NCBI GenBank assembly: GCA_017744365.1 | Contig: JAGIBL010000004.1 | Coordinates: forward strand, 247,273 to 311,272 | Length of the DNA stretch: 64,000 nucleotides | Reading direction: 5' to 3' | DNA from: Nocardioidaceae bacterium | GTDB taxonomy: Bacteria > Actinomycetota > Actinomycetes > Propionibacteriales > Nocardioidaceae | Part shown: in pieces, positions 15,756 to 24,305 of the stretch | How positions within the stretch are numbered: position 1 is the first letter of the stretch | How the letters are laid out: every line of letters starts with the position of its first letter | The notes under the pieces: model-generated | Seen by the model: the letters and a program-made list of their open reading frames with translations, nothing else | Databases searched by the model: none | What the model was told of the DNA's origin: nothing | Translations under genes and position numbers: made by a program

Positions 15756-16378
15756 GCCGCGGCCCGCGCGAGCTCGACCGGGCCGTAGAGGGCGGCGGTG
15801 GCGCCGGTGCTCAGCGCCCAGTAGCGATCGCCGTACGACCAGTGCCACCACTCGGTCGGGTAGTTGACCAGCCCCGCGGTGCGCAGGGCCCGGGACAGGA
15901 CGGTGCGGTGGTGCCGGGCCTCGGGGGAGATGTCCGCGGCGTCGAAGAAGCAGCGGCCCTCGGACTCCTCCGGCGTGGCGTCGATCGGGGTGCCGAGGTC
16001 GAGGGCGCGGCCGCGGCCGTCGACGAGGGTCAGGTCCACCGCGGCGCCGGCCACGTGCGGGGCCACGGCGACGGGGGAGACGAACCGGCTGGTGAGACGG
16101 TCGACCTCGACGCCGGTGGCGTGCGGGTGCGCGGCGCGGACCTCGGCGGTGTACCGGGTCACGATGGCCTGCTGGTCGAGCGCGGACCGGTGCCCCTCGA
16201 CCACCCGGAGGTCGTAGCCGCCGGGCAGGTCGGCCCGGGCCAGCGTCAGCCGGACGGCCAGCCCGGTGCGGACCAGCGCGCGAGCCGGGCCGAAGGACCG
16301 GGGCAGTCGGACCAGCTGCTCGCCGTTCTCGAGAACCGGGACCGCGGCCACCCGCGGGTCCGAGAGGAGGATCGTCAT
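15752..16378 (-). CDS. VanX-like D-Ala-D-Ala dipeptidase
   Basis: A 208-residue zinc dipeptidase of peptidase family M15D, which hydrolyses D-Ala-D-Ala. The metal ligands are H108 and D115 (APHVAGAAVDL) and H179, with general base E176 (TEWWHWSYG). R64 (EGHRSALDQQ) matches the conserved transition-state arginine of VanX. No signal peptide is seen, so it acts in the cytoplasm. It is first in an overlapping operon with racemase and ligase. VanX proteins serve vancomycin resistance or D-Ala recycling during starvation. With no vanH and a KY-type ligase here, a recycling or remodelling role is more likely. Confidence 0.9.
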   Translation of the reverse strand: MTILLSDPRVAAVPVLENGEQLVRLPRSFGPARALVRTGLAVRLTLARADLPGGYDLRVVEGHRSALDQQAIVTRYTAEVRAAHPHATGVEVDRLTSRFVSPVAVAPHVAGAAVDLTLVDGRGRALDLGTPIDATPEESEGRCFFDAADISPEARHHRTVLSRALRTAGLVNYPTEWWHWSYGDRYWALSTGATAALYGPVELARAAA

Positions 16379-16406
16379 GCCTTAAGGCTGTCGACCCCCA
16401 GGCCTG

Positions 16407-16427
16407 GGCACCTCAGCCTCAGGTGCC
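16407..16427 (-). terminator. Hairpin between tetR and the dipeptidase gene
   Basis: Perfect 7-base arms GGCACCT / AGGTGCC around a 7-base loop, between the stop of the leftward TetR gene and the start of the VanX-like gene. It may separate the two transcripts. No U-tract is present. Confidence 0.4.
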
Positions 16428-16454
16428 GGGGCGCTGGCCGCAGGTACCGACTCC

Positions 16455-17045
16455 TCAGGCACCGACGATGCGTAGGGCCATCTCGACGTAGGCGTCGGCG
16501 ATCTCGTCCTCGGACCAGCCGCCCTCGCGGTACCAGCGGGCGATGTCGATGCCGAGGGACTGGAGGGCGACGACGGCCATCCGCTGGTTCGGGGGGTCGA
16601 AGACGCCGGCGGCGGTGCCGCGGGCGACGAGGTCGGTGAAGAGCTGGTCGATCCGGTGCCGGATGATCTGGATCTCGGCCTGGTGGCGATCGGAGAGCGC
16701 GGCCAGCTCGTAGTTCACCACCCGGGCGGCCACGTGCGAGCGGACGTGGTGGACCGCGAAGGCGTGGACCGCGGCGCGCAGCTGGTCGACCGGGTCGCCG
16801 GCGCTGTCGACGGCCTGCTCCAGCAGGGTGATGACGGTGTCGTGGCCGGCCTTGGAGATCAGGTAGAGCAGCTCCTCCTTGGAGCTGTGGTGCACGTACA
16901 CCGCGGCGGGGGACATGCCCGCCGCGCTGGCGATGTCGCGCGTGGTGGTGCCGTGGAAGCCGTGCTCGGAGAACGCCGTCACCGCCGCGTCCAGGAGCTT
17001 CGCCCGGGTCGCCTCGCCTCGCGAGAGGTCCCTGCTCTCGGCCAT
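16455..17045 (-). CDS. TetR-family repressor, first copy
   Basis: A 196-residue TetR/AcrR regulator. The DNA-binding helix-turn-helix is at about 12-58: LLDAAVTAFSEHGFHGTTTRDIA, then GMSPAAVYVHHSSKEELLYL. The C-terminal helical domain would bind a ligand, often an acyl-CoA in the KstR2-like group it resembles (inference). It is divergent from the SDR gene at 17162. The gap holds an AAGC-AAGCGCTTA operator of the type repeated at 17964, 24306 and 40988, so it is a candidate regulator of those sites, together with the similar TetR at 18007. Confidence 0.88.
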   Translation of the reverse strand: MAESRDLSRGEATRAKLLDAAVTAFSEHGFHGTTTRDIASAAGMSPAAVYVHHSSKEELLYLISKAGHDTVITLLEQAVDSAGDPVDQLRAAVHAFAVHHVRSHVAARVVNYELAALSDRHQAEIQIIRHRIDQLFTDLVARGTAAGVFDPPNQRMAVVALQSLGIDIARWYREGGWSEDEIADAYVEMALRIVGA

Positions 17046-17134
17046 CCCTCACCCTTCCTTCCGGTCCCCGCTGGGGAGCAAGAGTACGGGTGAGCGCGGT
17101 TGACGTGCGGTTCCGCCATGCCCCAGGCTGACCC

Positions 17135-17152
17135 TAAGCAAGCGCTTACTCA
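17135..17152 (+). promoter_or_regulatory. TetR-type operator, site 1
   Basis: TAAGCAAGCGCTTACTCA, built on the perfect core AAGCGCTT at 17140-17147. It ends next to the AGGAGG ribosome site of the SDR gene, so a bound repressor would block its short leader. The core with AAGC on one side recurs at three other places in the window. Confidence 0.65.
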
Positions 17153-17161
17153 GGAGGATCG

Positions 17162-17926
17162 ATGGTCGCAGGTCAGGGTGTCGTGGTCACCGGAGCCGCC
17201 GGCGGGATCGGCCGGGCGATCGCCGCCCGGCTGGCCGCCGACGGGGCCCGGGTGGTGGTCAACGACCTCGACGCCGCGGCGGTCGAGGCGGTCGCCGCCG
17301 AGATCGGCGCGGTGGCGGTCCCGGGGGACGCGGCCTCCGAGGACGGCGTGGCCACCCTGGTCGGGCGTGCCCGCGAGGCGCTCGGCGAGGTCGACGTCTG
17401 GTTCGGCAACGCCGGCGTCGAGCGCGGGCGCGGCCTGGAGACCAGCGAGGACGAGTGGGCGCTCGGGCTGGAGGTCAACGTGCTCGCGCACGTGCGCGCG
17501 GCCCGGCTGCTGGTGCCGCGCTGGGTGGAGCGCGGGCACGGCCGGTTCGTGGTGACCGCCTCGGCCGCGGGCCTGCTCACCATGCTCGGCAGCCCGGCGT
17601 ACTCGGTCAGCAAGCACGGCGCGGTCGCGTTCGCGGAGTGGCTGGCCGCGACGTACCGGCACCGCGGGGTCGTGGTCCAGGCGATCTGCCCGCAGGGCGT
17701 GCGCACCCGGATGCTCGAGGAGGCCGGCGAGCTGCAGGGCCTGCTCGCGCACGACCGTGCGCTGGAGCCCGAGGAGGTCGCGGACGTCGTACGGAAGGCG
17801 CTGGACGGCGAGGAATTCCTGGTGCTGCCGCACCCGCAGGTCGCCGGGTACGCGGCGCTGCGCGGGACCGACCACGAGCAGTGGCTGGCCGGGATGAACC
17901 GGTTGCAGCAGCGACTCGAGCGATAA
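17162..17926 (+). CDS. SDR-family NAD(P)-dependent dehydrogenase
   Basis: A 254-residue classical short-chain dehydrogenase. Cofactor motif TGAAGGIG is at 10-17. D35 in VVVNDLDAA suggests NAD preference. The catalytic tetrad is complete: N106, S134, Y147 and K151 (SPAYSVSKHG). The start follows CAGGAGGATCG. It stands between two TetR genes and behind operator site 1, so it is probably induced by the same ligand as the catabolic genes. The substrate cannot be told; the C-terminus (LPHPQVAGYAALRG) resembles SDRs of lipid or CoA-ester catabolism (weak inference). Confidence 0.88.
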   Translation: MVAGQGVVVTGAAGGIGRAIAARLAADGARVVVNDLDAAAVEAVAAEIGAVAVPGDAASEDGVATLVGRAREALGEVDVWFGNAGVERGRGLETSEDEWALGLEVNVLAHVRAARLLVPRWVERGHGRFVVTASAAGLLTMLGSPAYSVSKHGAVAFAEWLAATYRHRGVVVQAICPQGVRTRMLEEAGELQGLLAHDRALEPEEVADVVRKALDGEEFLVLPHPQVAGYAALRGTDHEQWLAGMNRLQQRLER

Positions 17927-17928
17927 CT

Positions 17929-17941
17929 GCGAGCGGCTCGC
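17929..17941 (+). terminator. Small hairpin after the SDR gene
   Basis: Five-base arms GCGAG / CTCGC with a 3-base loop right after the SDR stop, followed by a pyrimidine-rich run (TCGTCCTTCCCCT). It could be a weak terminator before the second TetR gene. Confidence 0.3.
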
Positions 17942-17963
17942 TCGTCCTTCCCCTAGACTCGGC

Positions 17964-17979
17964 AAGCAAGCGCTTAGTA
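17964..17979 (+). promoter_or_regulatory. TetR-type operator, site 2
   Basis: AAGCAAGCGCTTAGTA, with core AAGCGCTT at 17968-17975, 28 bases before the start of the second TetR gene. Including GG C before it, the site matches site 3 (read on the minus strand at 24306-24321) at nearly every position, which suggests one regulator binds both. Confidence 0.68.
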
Positions 17980-18006
17980 GATCACTCGGGGAGGAGGCCG
18001 CAGTCG

Positions 18007-18720
18007 ATGGCAGCGAAGGCTGAGCTCGCGCAGGCCGGGGCGAAGCGGATGGCGTTCCAGCGCGAGCACGAGTACGTCTCGCCGCGCGGACTGTTCGACA
18101 ACGTCGAGCCGAAGGGCTCCCGGCGCTTCCTCACCGCGGCGGTCAGCGCCTTCCACGGGCGCGGCTACCACGCGACCACGACCCGCGACATCGCCACGCT
18201 GGCCGGCTCCAGCCCGGCGGGGATCTACACCTACTACGCCACCAAGGCCGACCTGCTCTACGAGATCGCGCTCATCGGGCACCAGTACATCCTCGACGAG
18301 ACCGAGGCCGCGCTGCTGGTCACCGACGACCCGATCGGGCGGATCGCCGAGATCGTCCGGCGCTCGGTGACCTACCACGCCGAGGAGCACGTGCTCACCC
18401 GCGTGGTGAACCGCGACTTCCAGGCGCTCGACGTGCAGCGGCTGGCCACGATCATGAAGATGCGCCGCCGGATCAGCACCATCGTCCGCGACGAGGTCCG
18501 CCGTGGTGTCGAGCTCGGCATCTTCGAGGTCGACCACCTCGAGGGCACCACCATCGCGGTGCTGCGGCTGATGGACGTGGCGTCCTGGTACAACGAGCGC
18601 GGCCCGATGAGCCCGGACGAGCTGGCCGAGGTCTACGTCGGGCTGATCCTGCGGATGCTGGGTGCGCCCGCGGCCGCCTCAGATCAGGCTGGCGACGGAA
18701 AGACCGCCGTCAACGGGTAG
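18007..18720 (+). CDS. TetR-family repressor, second copy
   Basis: A 237-residue TetR regulator with an N-terminal extension of about 35 residues before the helix-turn-helix (FLTAAVSAFHGRGYHATTTRDIA, then GSSPAGIYTYYATKADLLYEI). The recognition region is very like that of the TetR at 16455 (TTTRDIA, SPA.xY), consistent with shared operators. Site 2 lies in its own promoter, so it is probably autoregulated. Ribosome site GGAGGAGG precedes ATG 18007. Its last 14 codons overlap, tail to tail, the end of the convergent SDR gene by 42 bases. Confidence 0.88.
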   Translation: MAAKAELAQAGAKRMAFQREHEYVSPRGLFDNVEPKGSRRFLTAAVSAFHGRGYHATTTRDIATLAGSSPAGIYTYYATKADLLYEIALIGHQYILDETEAALLVTDDPIGRIAEIVRRSVTYHAEEHVLTRVVNRDFQALDVQRLATIMKMRRRISTIVRDEVRRGVELGIFEVDHLEGTTIAVLRLMDVASWYNERGPMSPDELAEVYVGLILRMLGAPAAASDQAGDGKTAVNG

Positions 18721-19449
18721 CACCGCGCCCGTCACGTACGACGACGCCGCCGAGCTCAGGTAGACCACCGCACCGGCGATGTCCTCGTCGCGGCCGATCC
18801 GCCCCAGCGGCGCCACCTTCTCGAACGTCGCCTGCTCGGCGTCCAGGGTCGCGGCCATCATCTTCGAGGCGAACGGACCGGGCGCGATCGCGTTGACCGC
18901 GATGTCCGGGCCGAGCTCGACGGCCAGCACCCGGGTCAGGTGGTGCAGCGCCGCCTTCGCCGACGAGTAGGAGTAGTTCGGCAGCGCGGGCACGCGCAGC
19001 CCGTCGATCGAGCCGATGTTGAGCACGCGCGCGGGCGACTCGGGGGTGGCGGCCTCGCGGAGCAGACCGGCCAGCTCCTGGGTGAGGTAGAAGGGCGCCT
19101 TCAGGTTCAGGTCGAGCACCTTGTCCCAGGCGCTGGGCGGGAACTCCGCGAACGGCGCACCCCAGACGGCGCCGGCGTTGTTGACCAGGACGTCGAGCGC
19201 GTCGACGCGGCCGGCCACCTCGGTGGCCAGCGCGACGCAGCCCTCGTGGGTGGACAGGTCCGCGGCCAGCGGCTCGATGGTGCCGAGGTGGGCCAGCTCG
19301 GCGGCGGTCGCCTCGCAGTCGGCCAGCTTGCGCGAGGCGATCAGCACCCGGGCACCGGCCTGGAGCAGGCCCAGCGCGGCCATCCGGCCGATGCCACGGC
19401 CGCCGCCGGTGACGAGCGCGGTGCGCCCGGTCAGGTCGAAGAGGGTCAT
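18679..19449 (-). CDS. SDR-family oxidoreductase
   Basis: A 256-residue classical SDR. The cofactor motif TGGGRGIG is at 14-21 and NNAG at 90-93. The tetrad N115, S147, Y161 and K165 (NYSYSSAKAA) is complete. The sequence resembles the gluconate 5-dehydrogenase/FabG-like group. ATG 19449 overlaps the stop of the upstream ferredoxin oxidoreductase gene (ATGA), so both come from one leftward transcript. It may therefore reduce or oxidise an intermediate of the same aryl- or 2-oxo-acid pathway (inference). Confidence 0.88.
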   Translation of the reverse strand: MTLFDLTGRTALVTGGGRGIGRMAALGLLQAGARVLIASRKLADCEATAAELAHLGTIEPLAADLSTHEGCVALATEVAGRVDALDVLVNNAGAVWGAPFAEFPPSAWDKVLDLNLKAPFYLTQELAGLLREAATPESPARVLNIGSIDGLRVPALPNYSYSSAKAALHHLTRVLAVELGPDIAVNAIAPGPFASKMMAATLDAEQATFEKVAPLGRIGRDEDIAGAVVYLSSAASSYVTGAVLPVDGGLSVASLI

Positions 19450-22400
19450 CGGACTTCCTGTCGGTCGAGGTCCTGGCTGCGGCCGTACGACGCGCGCAGC
19501 TCGGCCAGCCGCTGGTGGTAGAGCTCGGCGTTGCGCTCCTTGATCTCCTCGTAGCCGCGGACCAGGTCGGGCAGCTCGGCGATCTCGACGGCCAGGTCGT
19601 GGTTGTCCCGGGTGAGCCCGGCGGCCAGCTCGCCGACCACGCCCTGGTACTCGGTGACCAGCGCGCGCTCGAGCCGTCGTACGCGGGCGAGGCCGAAGAC
19701 GTCGAACGGCGTGCCACGCAGCCCGCGCAGCATCCGCAGCAGCACGAACACCACCCGGAACCAGCGGCCCAGGGTGAGCTTGCGCTTCATGCCGAGCGCG
19801 CGCAGCACCGGCGGGTGCAGCCGGTACGACGCGGCGTAGCCGGGACCGAACTGCGCCTCGAGCGCGGCGTCCAGAGCCGGGTCGAGGGAGAGCCGGGCGA
19901 CCTCGTACTCGTCCTTGTAGGCCATCAGCTTGTGCAGGTGCTGGGCGACCGCGAGCGCGAACGACTCCGAGCCCGGTACGACGGCCGCTTCCGCGGCGCG
20001 AGCCCGCTCGACCAGGTCGGCGTACCGCTCGGCGTACCGGGCGTTCTGGTAGCCGACCAGGTCGTCGACCCGGCGCAGCACCAGGTCGGCGAGCTCGCCG
20101 CCGGGCACGGCCGCGACCGTTCCGGCGATCCGGACCGCGTCGGTGCTCGGCGCGGCGGCGACCGGTGCCGGGGAGAGCGCCGCGACGGCGGCGTCGAGCG
20201 CGGCGCGGTCGGCGACGTACTGGCGACCGCGGCGGAAGGCCTGCACGTTGCGCGCGGCCTGGACGCCGTTGATGCCGATCGCCTCCTCGATCTTCGCCGC
20301 CTCGACCGGCAGCGCGCCGAGCTGGAAGGCGACGCCGACCAGGAACACGTTGGCGAACTGGTCGTCGTCGAAGAGGTCCTTGGTCAGCCGGCGCGCGTCG
20401 AGGAAGCGGCTGCGCTCCTCGCGGCTGGCCGCGCGGATCCGACCGGAGGTCTCGCCCGCCTCGGGGAACGCGACGGTCGTGTCGGTGACCATCGCTCCGG
20501 TCGGGACCTCGGCGGTGCTCACCACGGCGACCGTGCGCTCGGGCGCGGCCACGGTCAGGTAGCCGTCGGTGGCGGCGACCAGGACGTCGCAGCCCAGGTA
20601 GAGGTCGGCCTCGCCGCGGCCGATCTTGTTGGACCGGGCCAGCGGGCGGGTGGAGATCTTCACGTCCGAGACCACCGCGCCGCCCTTCTGGGCCAGGCCG
20701 GTCTGGTCGAGGGTGCGCACGAACCGGCCGGACCGCGACGCCGCGGTGGCGATGATCTGCGCGACCGTGACCACGCCGGTGCCGCCGATGCCGGTGATGC
20801 GCAGGCCGTACTCGTCTGCCGGCACGACCAGGCCCGGCTCCGGCAGCACGCTCGCGTCCAGGTCGCCGGCGGTCGCTCGCGGAGCGGCCTTGGCGCTCGC
20901 GGCGGCCGGCACCACGGTGAGGAAGGACGGGCAGTCGCCGTCCAGGCAGGAGTAGTCCTTGTTGCAGGAGGCCTGGTGGATCTGGGTCTTCCGGCCGAAC
21001 TCGGTGGCCACCGGCTGCACCGAGAGGCAGTTGGACTTCGCGCCGCAGTCGCCGCAGCCCTCGCAGACGCGCTCGTTGATGAACGCGCGCTGCACCGGCT
21101 CGGCGACCAGCTTGCGCTTGCGCTTGCGGCGCAGCTCGGTGGCGCACTCCTGGTCGTGGACCAGCGCGGTCACGCCGGGGACCTTGGCCAGCTCGGCCTG
21201 GGTCTCCACCAGGGTGTCGCGGTGCCGGACCTCGACACCGCGGGGCAACCGCACCCGGCGGTACCGGGCCGGTTCCTCGGTGGTGACCACGACCTTGCCG
21301 ACGCCCTCGGCGAGCAGCTCGCGCACCAGCGCGGGCACGGTCATCGCGCCGACCGCGTCCTGGCCGCCGGTCATCGCGACCGCGGAGTTGTAGAGGATCT
21401 TGTAGGTGATGTTGGCGCCGCTCGCGACCGCGGCCCGGATCGCCAGGCTGCCGGAGTGGTGGTAGGTGCCGTCGCCCATGTTCTGCAGCAGGTGCGGGGC
21501 GTCGACGAACGGGGCCATCCCGATCCAGGTGCCGCCCTCGCCGCCCATCTGGGTGAGGCCGAGCACCTCGCCGACCCGGTCGGACGGCATCAGCGCGACC
21601 ATGCCGGAGCAGCCGATGCCGGCGCCGACCAGGGAGCCGTCCGGGGTCCGGGTGGAGCGGTTGTGCGGGCAGCCGGAGCAGAAGTACGGCGTCCGGGAGA
21701 GCAGGGGGAGGGCGATGCGCGTGGGCGTGGGCTTGCTCTCGCCGGCTCCCGGGACGTCGGGCATCACGATGTGCTCGGGCAGCCGGCGGCGCAGCGCGGC
21801 CGCGATCTGCTCGGCGTCCAGGTCGGCGTCGGCGCGCAGCAGCGGCATCCGGTTCAGCGTCGTCTTGCCCGAGACCGCGGGTGCGTCCGGGCGGCCGTAG
21901 AGGATGTCCTTGATCCCGCTCTCCACGAACGAGCGCTTCTCCTCGACCACGACGATCTCGTCGAGCCCGTCGGCGAAGGCGATGATCTCCTCGGGGTCGA
22001 GCGGGAAGACCAGGCCGAGCCGGAGCAGCCGGACCCCGCGCGCCTCGAGCTCCTCCTCGGACAGGCCCAGCCGGGACAGCGCCTGGCGCACGTCGAGGTA
22101 GCTGGCGCCGGAGACGACGATGCCGACCCGGGCCTCCTCGACCGCGCCGTAGGTCCGGTTGAGGCCGTTGGCCGTCGCGTACCGGGCGGCGAGCACCAGC
22201 CGCTTGGTGGCCAGGCTGTTCTCGAGCGCGGACAGGGTCGGCTGCAGGAAGTTCGCGGAGACCTCGTGCACGTAGGCGAAGCCGTCGACCTTGTTGTCCG
22301 GGACGACCGGCGTCACCCGGTCCGGTGCGACCTCGGTGGTGGCCGAGCCGTCGGCGACGTTGGTGGCGATCTTCATGCCGACCCACAGCCCGCTGAACCG

Positions 22401-22979
22401 GGACATGGCCAGGCCGTGCACGCCGAGGTCGAGGATGTCCTGGGGGTCGGCGGGGGAGAGCACCGGCAGACCGAGCTCGGCCATCGCGATCTCCGAGCCG
22501 CTCGGCACGGTCGAGGATTTGGCGGTGGCGTCGTCGCCGACGAGCACGAGCGCGCCGCCCTGGGGGTGCGCGCCACCGAGGTTGGCGTGCCGCAGCGCGT
22601 CGCTGGCCCGGTCCAGGCCGGGCGCCTTGCCGTACCAGATGCCGATGACGCCGTCGTGCCTCGCGGTCGGCTGGGCGCCGGCGAGCTGGCTGCCCTGGAC
22701 CGCGTTGGCGGCGAGCTCCTCGTTGAGGCCCGGGCGGAAGACCACGCCGTGCTCGTCGAGAAGCTGCTGCTGGCGGCCGAGCTCGAGGTCGTAGCCGGCC
22801 AGCGGCGAGCCCTCGTAGCCGCTGACCAGGCCCGCGGTGCGGCGCCCGGCGGCGATGTCGTGGCGGCGCAGGTCGAGCGGGAGCCGGACGAGGGCCTGCA
22901 GGCCGGAGAGGTAGACGGTCCCGCGCTCGAGCGTGTAGCGCTCGGCCAGCGGGGAGGTGGTCGCGGGGGCCGTGGACAA
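19446..22979 (-). CDS. Indolepyruvate:ferredoxin oxidoreductase fusion
   Basis: A 1177-residue protein combining IorA and IorB. It oxidatively decarboxylates aryl-2-oxo acids such as indolepyruvate to the acyl-CoA, with ferredoxin as electron acceptor. Order: pyrimidine-binding transketolase-like part (1-~400), TPP-binding part with GDGTYHHSG and NITYKILYNSAVAMTGGQ (about 500-545), cysteine motif CEGCGDCGAKSNC near 639 for an Fe-S cluster, gamma domain starting GIGGTGVVTVAQ near 730, and a C-terminal DUF6537 region from about 960. The large fused form is typical of aerobic actinobacteria and proteobacteria. It suggests aromatic amino acid or related 2-oxo acid breakdown. Confidence 0.92.
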   Translation of the reverse strand: MSTAPATTSPLAERYTLERGTVYLSGLQALVRLPLDLRRHDIAAGRRTAGLVSGYEGSPLAGYDLELGRQQQLLDEHGVVFRPGLNEELAANAVQGSQLAGAQPTARHDGVIGIWYGKAPGLDRASDALRHANLGGAHPQGGALVLVGDDATAKSSTVPSGSEIAMAELGLPVLSPADPQDILDLGVHGLAMSRFSGLWVGMKIATNVADGSATTEVAPDRVTPVVPDNKVDGFAYVHEVSANFLQPTLSALENSLATKRLVLAARYATANGLNRTYGAVEEARVGIVVSGASYLDVRQALSRLGLSEEELEARGVRLLRLGLVFPLDPEEIIAFADGLDEIVVVEEKRSFVESGIKDILYGRPDAPAVSGKTTLNRMPLLRADADLDAEQIAAALRRRLPEHIVMPDVPGAGESKPTPTRIALPLLSRTPYFCSGCPHNRSTRTPDGSLVGAGIGCSGMVALMPSDRVGEVLGLTQMGGEGGTWIGMAPFVDAPHLLQNMGDGTYHHSGSLAIRAAVASGANITYKILYNSAVAMTGGQDAVGAMTVPALVRELLAEGVGKVVVTTEEPARYRRVRLPRGVEVRHRDTLVETQAELAKVPGVTALVHDQECATELRRKRKRKLVAEPVQRAFINERVCEGCGDCGAKSNCLSVQPVATEFGRKTQIHQASCNKDYSCLDGDCPSFLTVVPAAASAKAAPRATAGDLDASVLPEPGLVVPADEYGLRITGIGGTGVVTVAQIIATAASRSGRFVRTLDQTGLAQKGGAVVSDVKISTRPLARSNKIGRGEADLYLGCDVLVAATDGYLTVAAPERTVAVVSTAEVPTGAMVTDTTVAFPEAGETSGRIRAASREERSRFLDARRLTKDLFDDDQFANVFLVGVAFQLGALPVEAAKIEEAIGINGVQAARNVQAFRRGRQYVADRAALDAAVAALSPAPVAAAPSTDAVRIAGTVAAVPGGELADLVLRRVDDLVGYQNARYAERYADLVERARAAEAAVVPGSESFALAVAQHLHKLMAYKDEYEVARLSLDPALDAALEAQFGPGYAASYRLHPPVLRALGMKRKLTLGRWFRVVFVLLRMLRGLRGTPFDVFGLARVRRLERALVTEYQGVVGELAAGLTRDNHDLAVEIAELPDLVRGYEEIKERNAELYHQRLAELRASYGRSQDLDRQEVR

Positions 22980-23090
22980 GCTGATCCTCCGGTGAAATCG
23001 GGACAGAACGGCGGTCCCGCCATCAAATCCTGGGGCACCGCCGAGTGTCTGCAGTCAGAACCACGATTTCGACGCCGATGCGGCAGAATG

Positions 23091-23109
23091 CTTTGTGGAA
23101 TCCACAAAG
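23091..23109. promoter_or_regulatory. Perfect 9-base-arm palindrome, likely PucR-type operator
   Basis: CTTTGTGGA-A-TCCACAAAG, perfect arms with one central base, in the 155-base gap between the divergent ferredoxin oxidoreductase and PucR-type genes. It is 26 bases before the regulator start. Its place and symmetry suit autoregulation and control of the divergent operon. Confidence 0.65.
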
Positions 23110-23134
23110 TCGGGCCGAATTGCGAGGTTTGGAC

Positions 23135-24277
23135 ATGGCGAGGACGAACGGGCGGGACGCGATCGTGGCGGTCCTGGAGGCATTGCTCACCGAGATGCCG
23201 GTGCTCTCCCGCGGCGTGGTCCGGGAGATCCGGGCCCAGGTGCACGAGTACGACCGGGTGCCCCTGGGCGATCACGCCGACCACGTCGAGGAGCAGCAGC
23301 GGGTGCTGCTGCGGGCGATGATCGAGGGCCGTCAGCTGGGCGAGGACGACCTGCGCCGGGCTGCCGCGCTGGGCCGGCTGCGGGCCGCCCAGGGGGTCAG
23401 CGTGGAGGGCGTCATCAGCGCCTACCACGTCGGCAACCGGGAGCTGTGGCGGCTGATCGACGAGCGCGCCGTCAAGGGGCGCGAGTACCTGCCCGAGCTG
23501 GCGGCCTGGATGTGGGAGGCGATCCACATCACCTCCACCGAGATCGCCGCGGCGCACTCCTCGGTGGCCCGGGCCCGGCACACCCAGAGCCTGACCATGC
23601 GGCACCGGTTCGTCGAGCTCCTCGGTCGCGACGAGGACAGCGCCGAGCTCGTCGAGATCGCCGGCGACCTCGGCTTCGATCCCGGCGGCACCTTCCTCGC
23701 TGCGTGCGTTTCCGCAGGTGAGAGGCCTGATGGCGCTGCCCAGGCGATCCACGAGGAGCTGGAGTACCTCGACGGCGTCTCGTTCGCGGTGCAGCAGGGG
23801 GCGGTGCTGCTGGTGCTCGCCCAGGGCCCGGACGAGGCCGCGCTGAACGAGCTCGCCGGCGGCCTGGACCCGGTCCCGCCGACCGGGATCGGGCTGCGCC
23901 GCGACGGTCTGGCGGGTGCCCGGGAGAGCATCCGCGACGCTGCCGAGGCCCTGCTCGCGAGCACCCCGGCGACCCCGGTCGCGCGCTTCGCCGAGCAGTG
24001 GTGGCGGGCCTGCGTGGCGGCCCAGGCCGAGCGGCTCGCGCCGGTCTTCGGGCAGGCCCGCCAGGTGGTGCTGGACAACCCCCACCTGGTCGAGGCGGTG
24101 CAGGCCTTCGCCGACTCCGGCTTCGCCGTCGCGACCGCCGCGAAGACGCTGCACGTGCACGCCAACAGCGTCGCCTACCGGCTCGACCGGTGGCACCAGC
24201 TGACCGGCTGGAACCCACGGACCTTCACCGGGCTGGCGCACTCGCTGGCGGCCTGCACATCCGTTCAGATCGAGTAA
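23135..24277 (+). CDS. PucR-family transcriptional regulator
   Basis: A 380-residue regulator. The N-terminal ~200 residues are an alpha-helical sensory domain of the RsbT/PucR type (LSRGVVREIRAQ... GVSVEGVISAYHVG). A GGDEF-like middle part follows. The PucR C-terminal helix-turn-helix is at about 327-362 (FAVATAAKTLHVHANSVAYRLDRWHQLTG). ATG 23135 is chosen with GCGAGG eight bases before; the open frame to 23045 runs through the palindrome. It is divergent from the indolepyruvate oxidoreductase operon, and PucR proteins often activate nitrogen-compound catabolism, so it is the likely regulator there. Confidence 0.87.
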   Translation: MARTNGRDAIVAVLEALLTEMPVLSRGVVREIRAQVHEYDRVPLGDHADHVEEQQRVLLRAMIEGRQLGEDDLRRAAALGRLRAAQGVSVEGVISAYHVGNRELWRLIDERAVKGREYLPELAAWMWEAIHITSTEIAAAHSSVARARHTQSLTMRHRFVELLGRDEDSAELVEIAGDLGFDPGGTFLAACVSAGERPDGAAQAIHEELEYLDGVSFAVQQGAVLLVLAQGPDEAALNELAGGLDPVPPTGIGLRRDGLAGARESIRDAAEALLASTPATPVARFAEQWWRACVAAQAERLAPVFGQARQVVLDNPHLVEAVQAFADSGFAVATAAKTLHVHANSVAYRLDRWHQLTGWNPRTFTGLAHSLAACTSVQIE

Positions 24278-24305
24278 CCCCCCACGACCCCCTTGACGAA
24301 ATCGC

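Noticed and set aside
13678..16378. A vancomycin-resistance (vanHAX-type) cluster
   Set aside because: There is no D-lactate dehydrogenase (VanH), and the ligase carries the K-Y omega-loop pair typical of D-Ala-D-Ala or D-Ser ligases, not D-Lac ligases. No VanRS pair is adjacent; the nearby two-component system is of NarL/DesK type.
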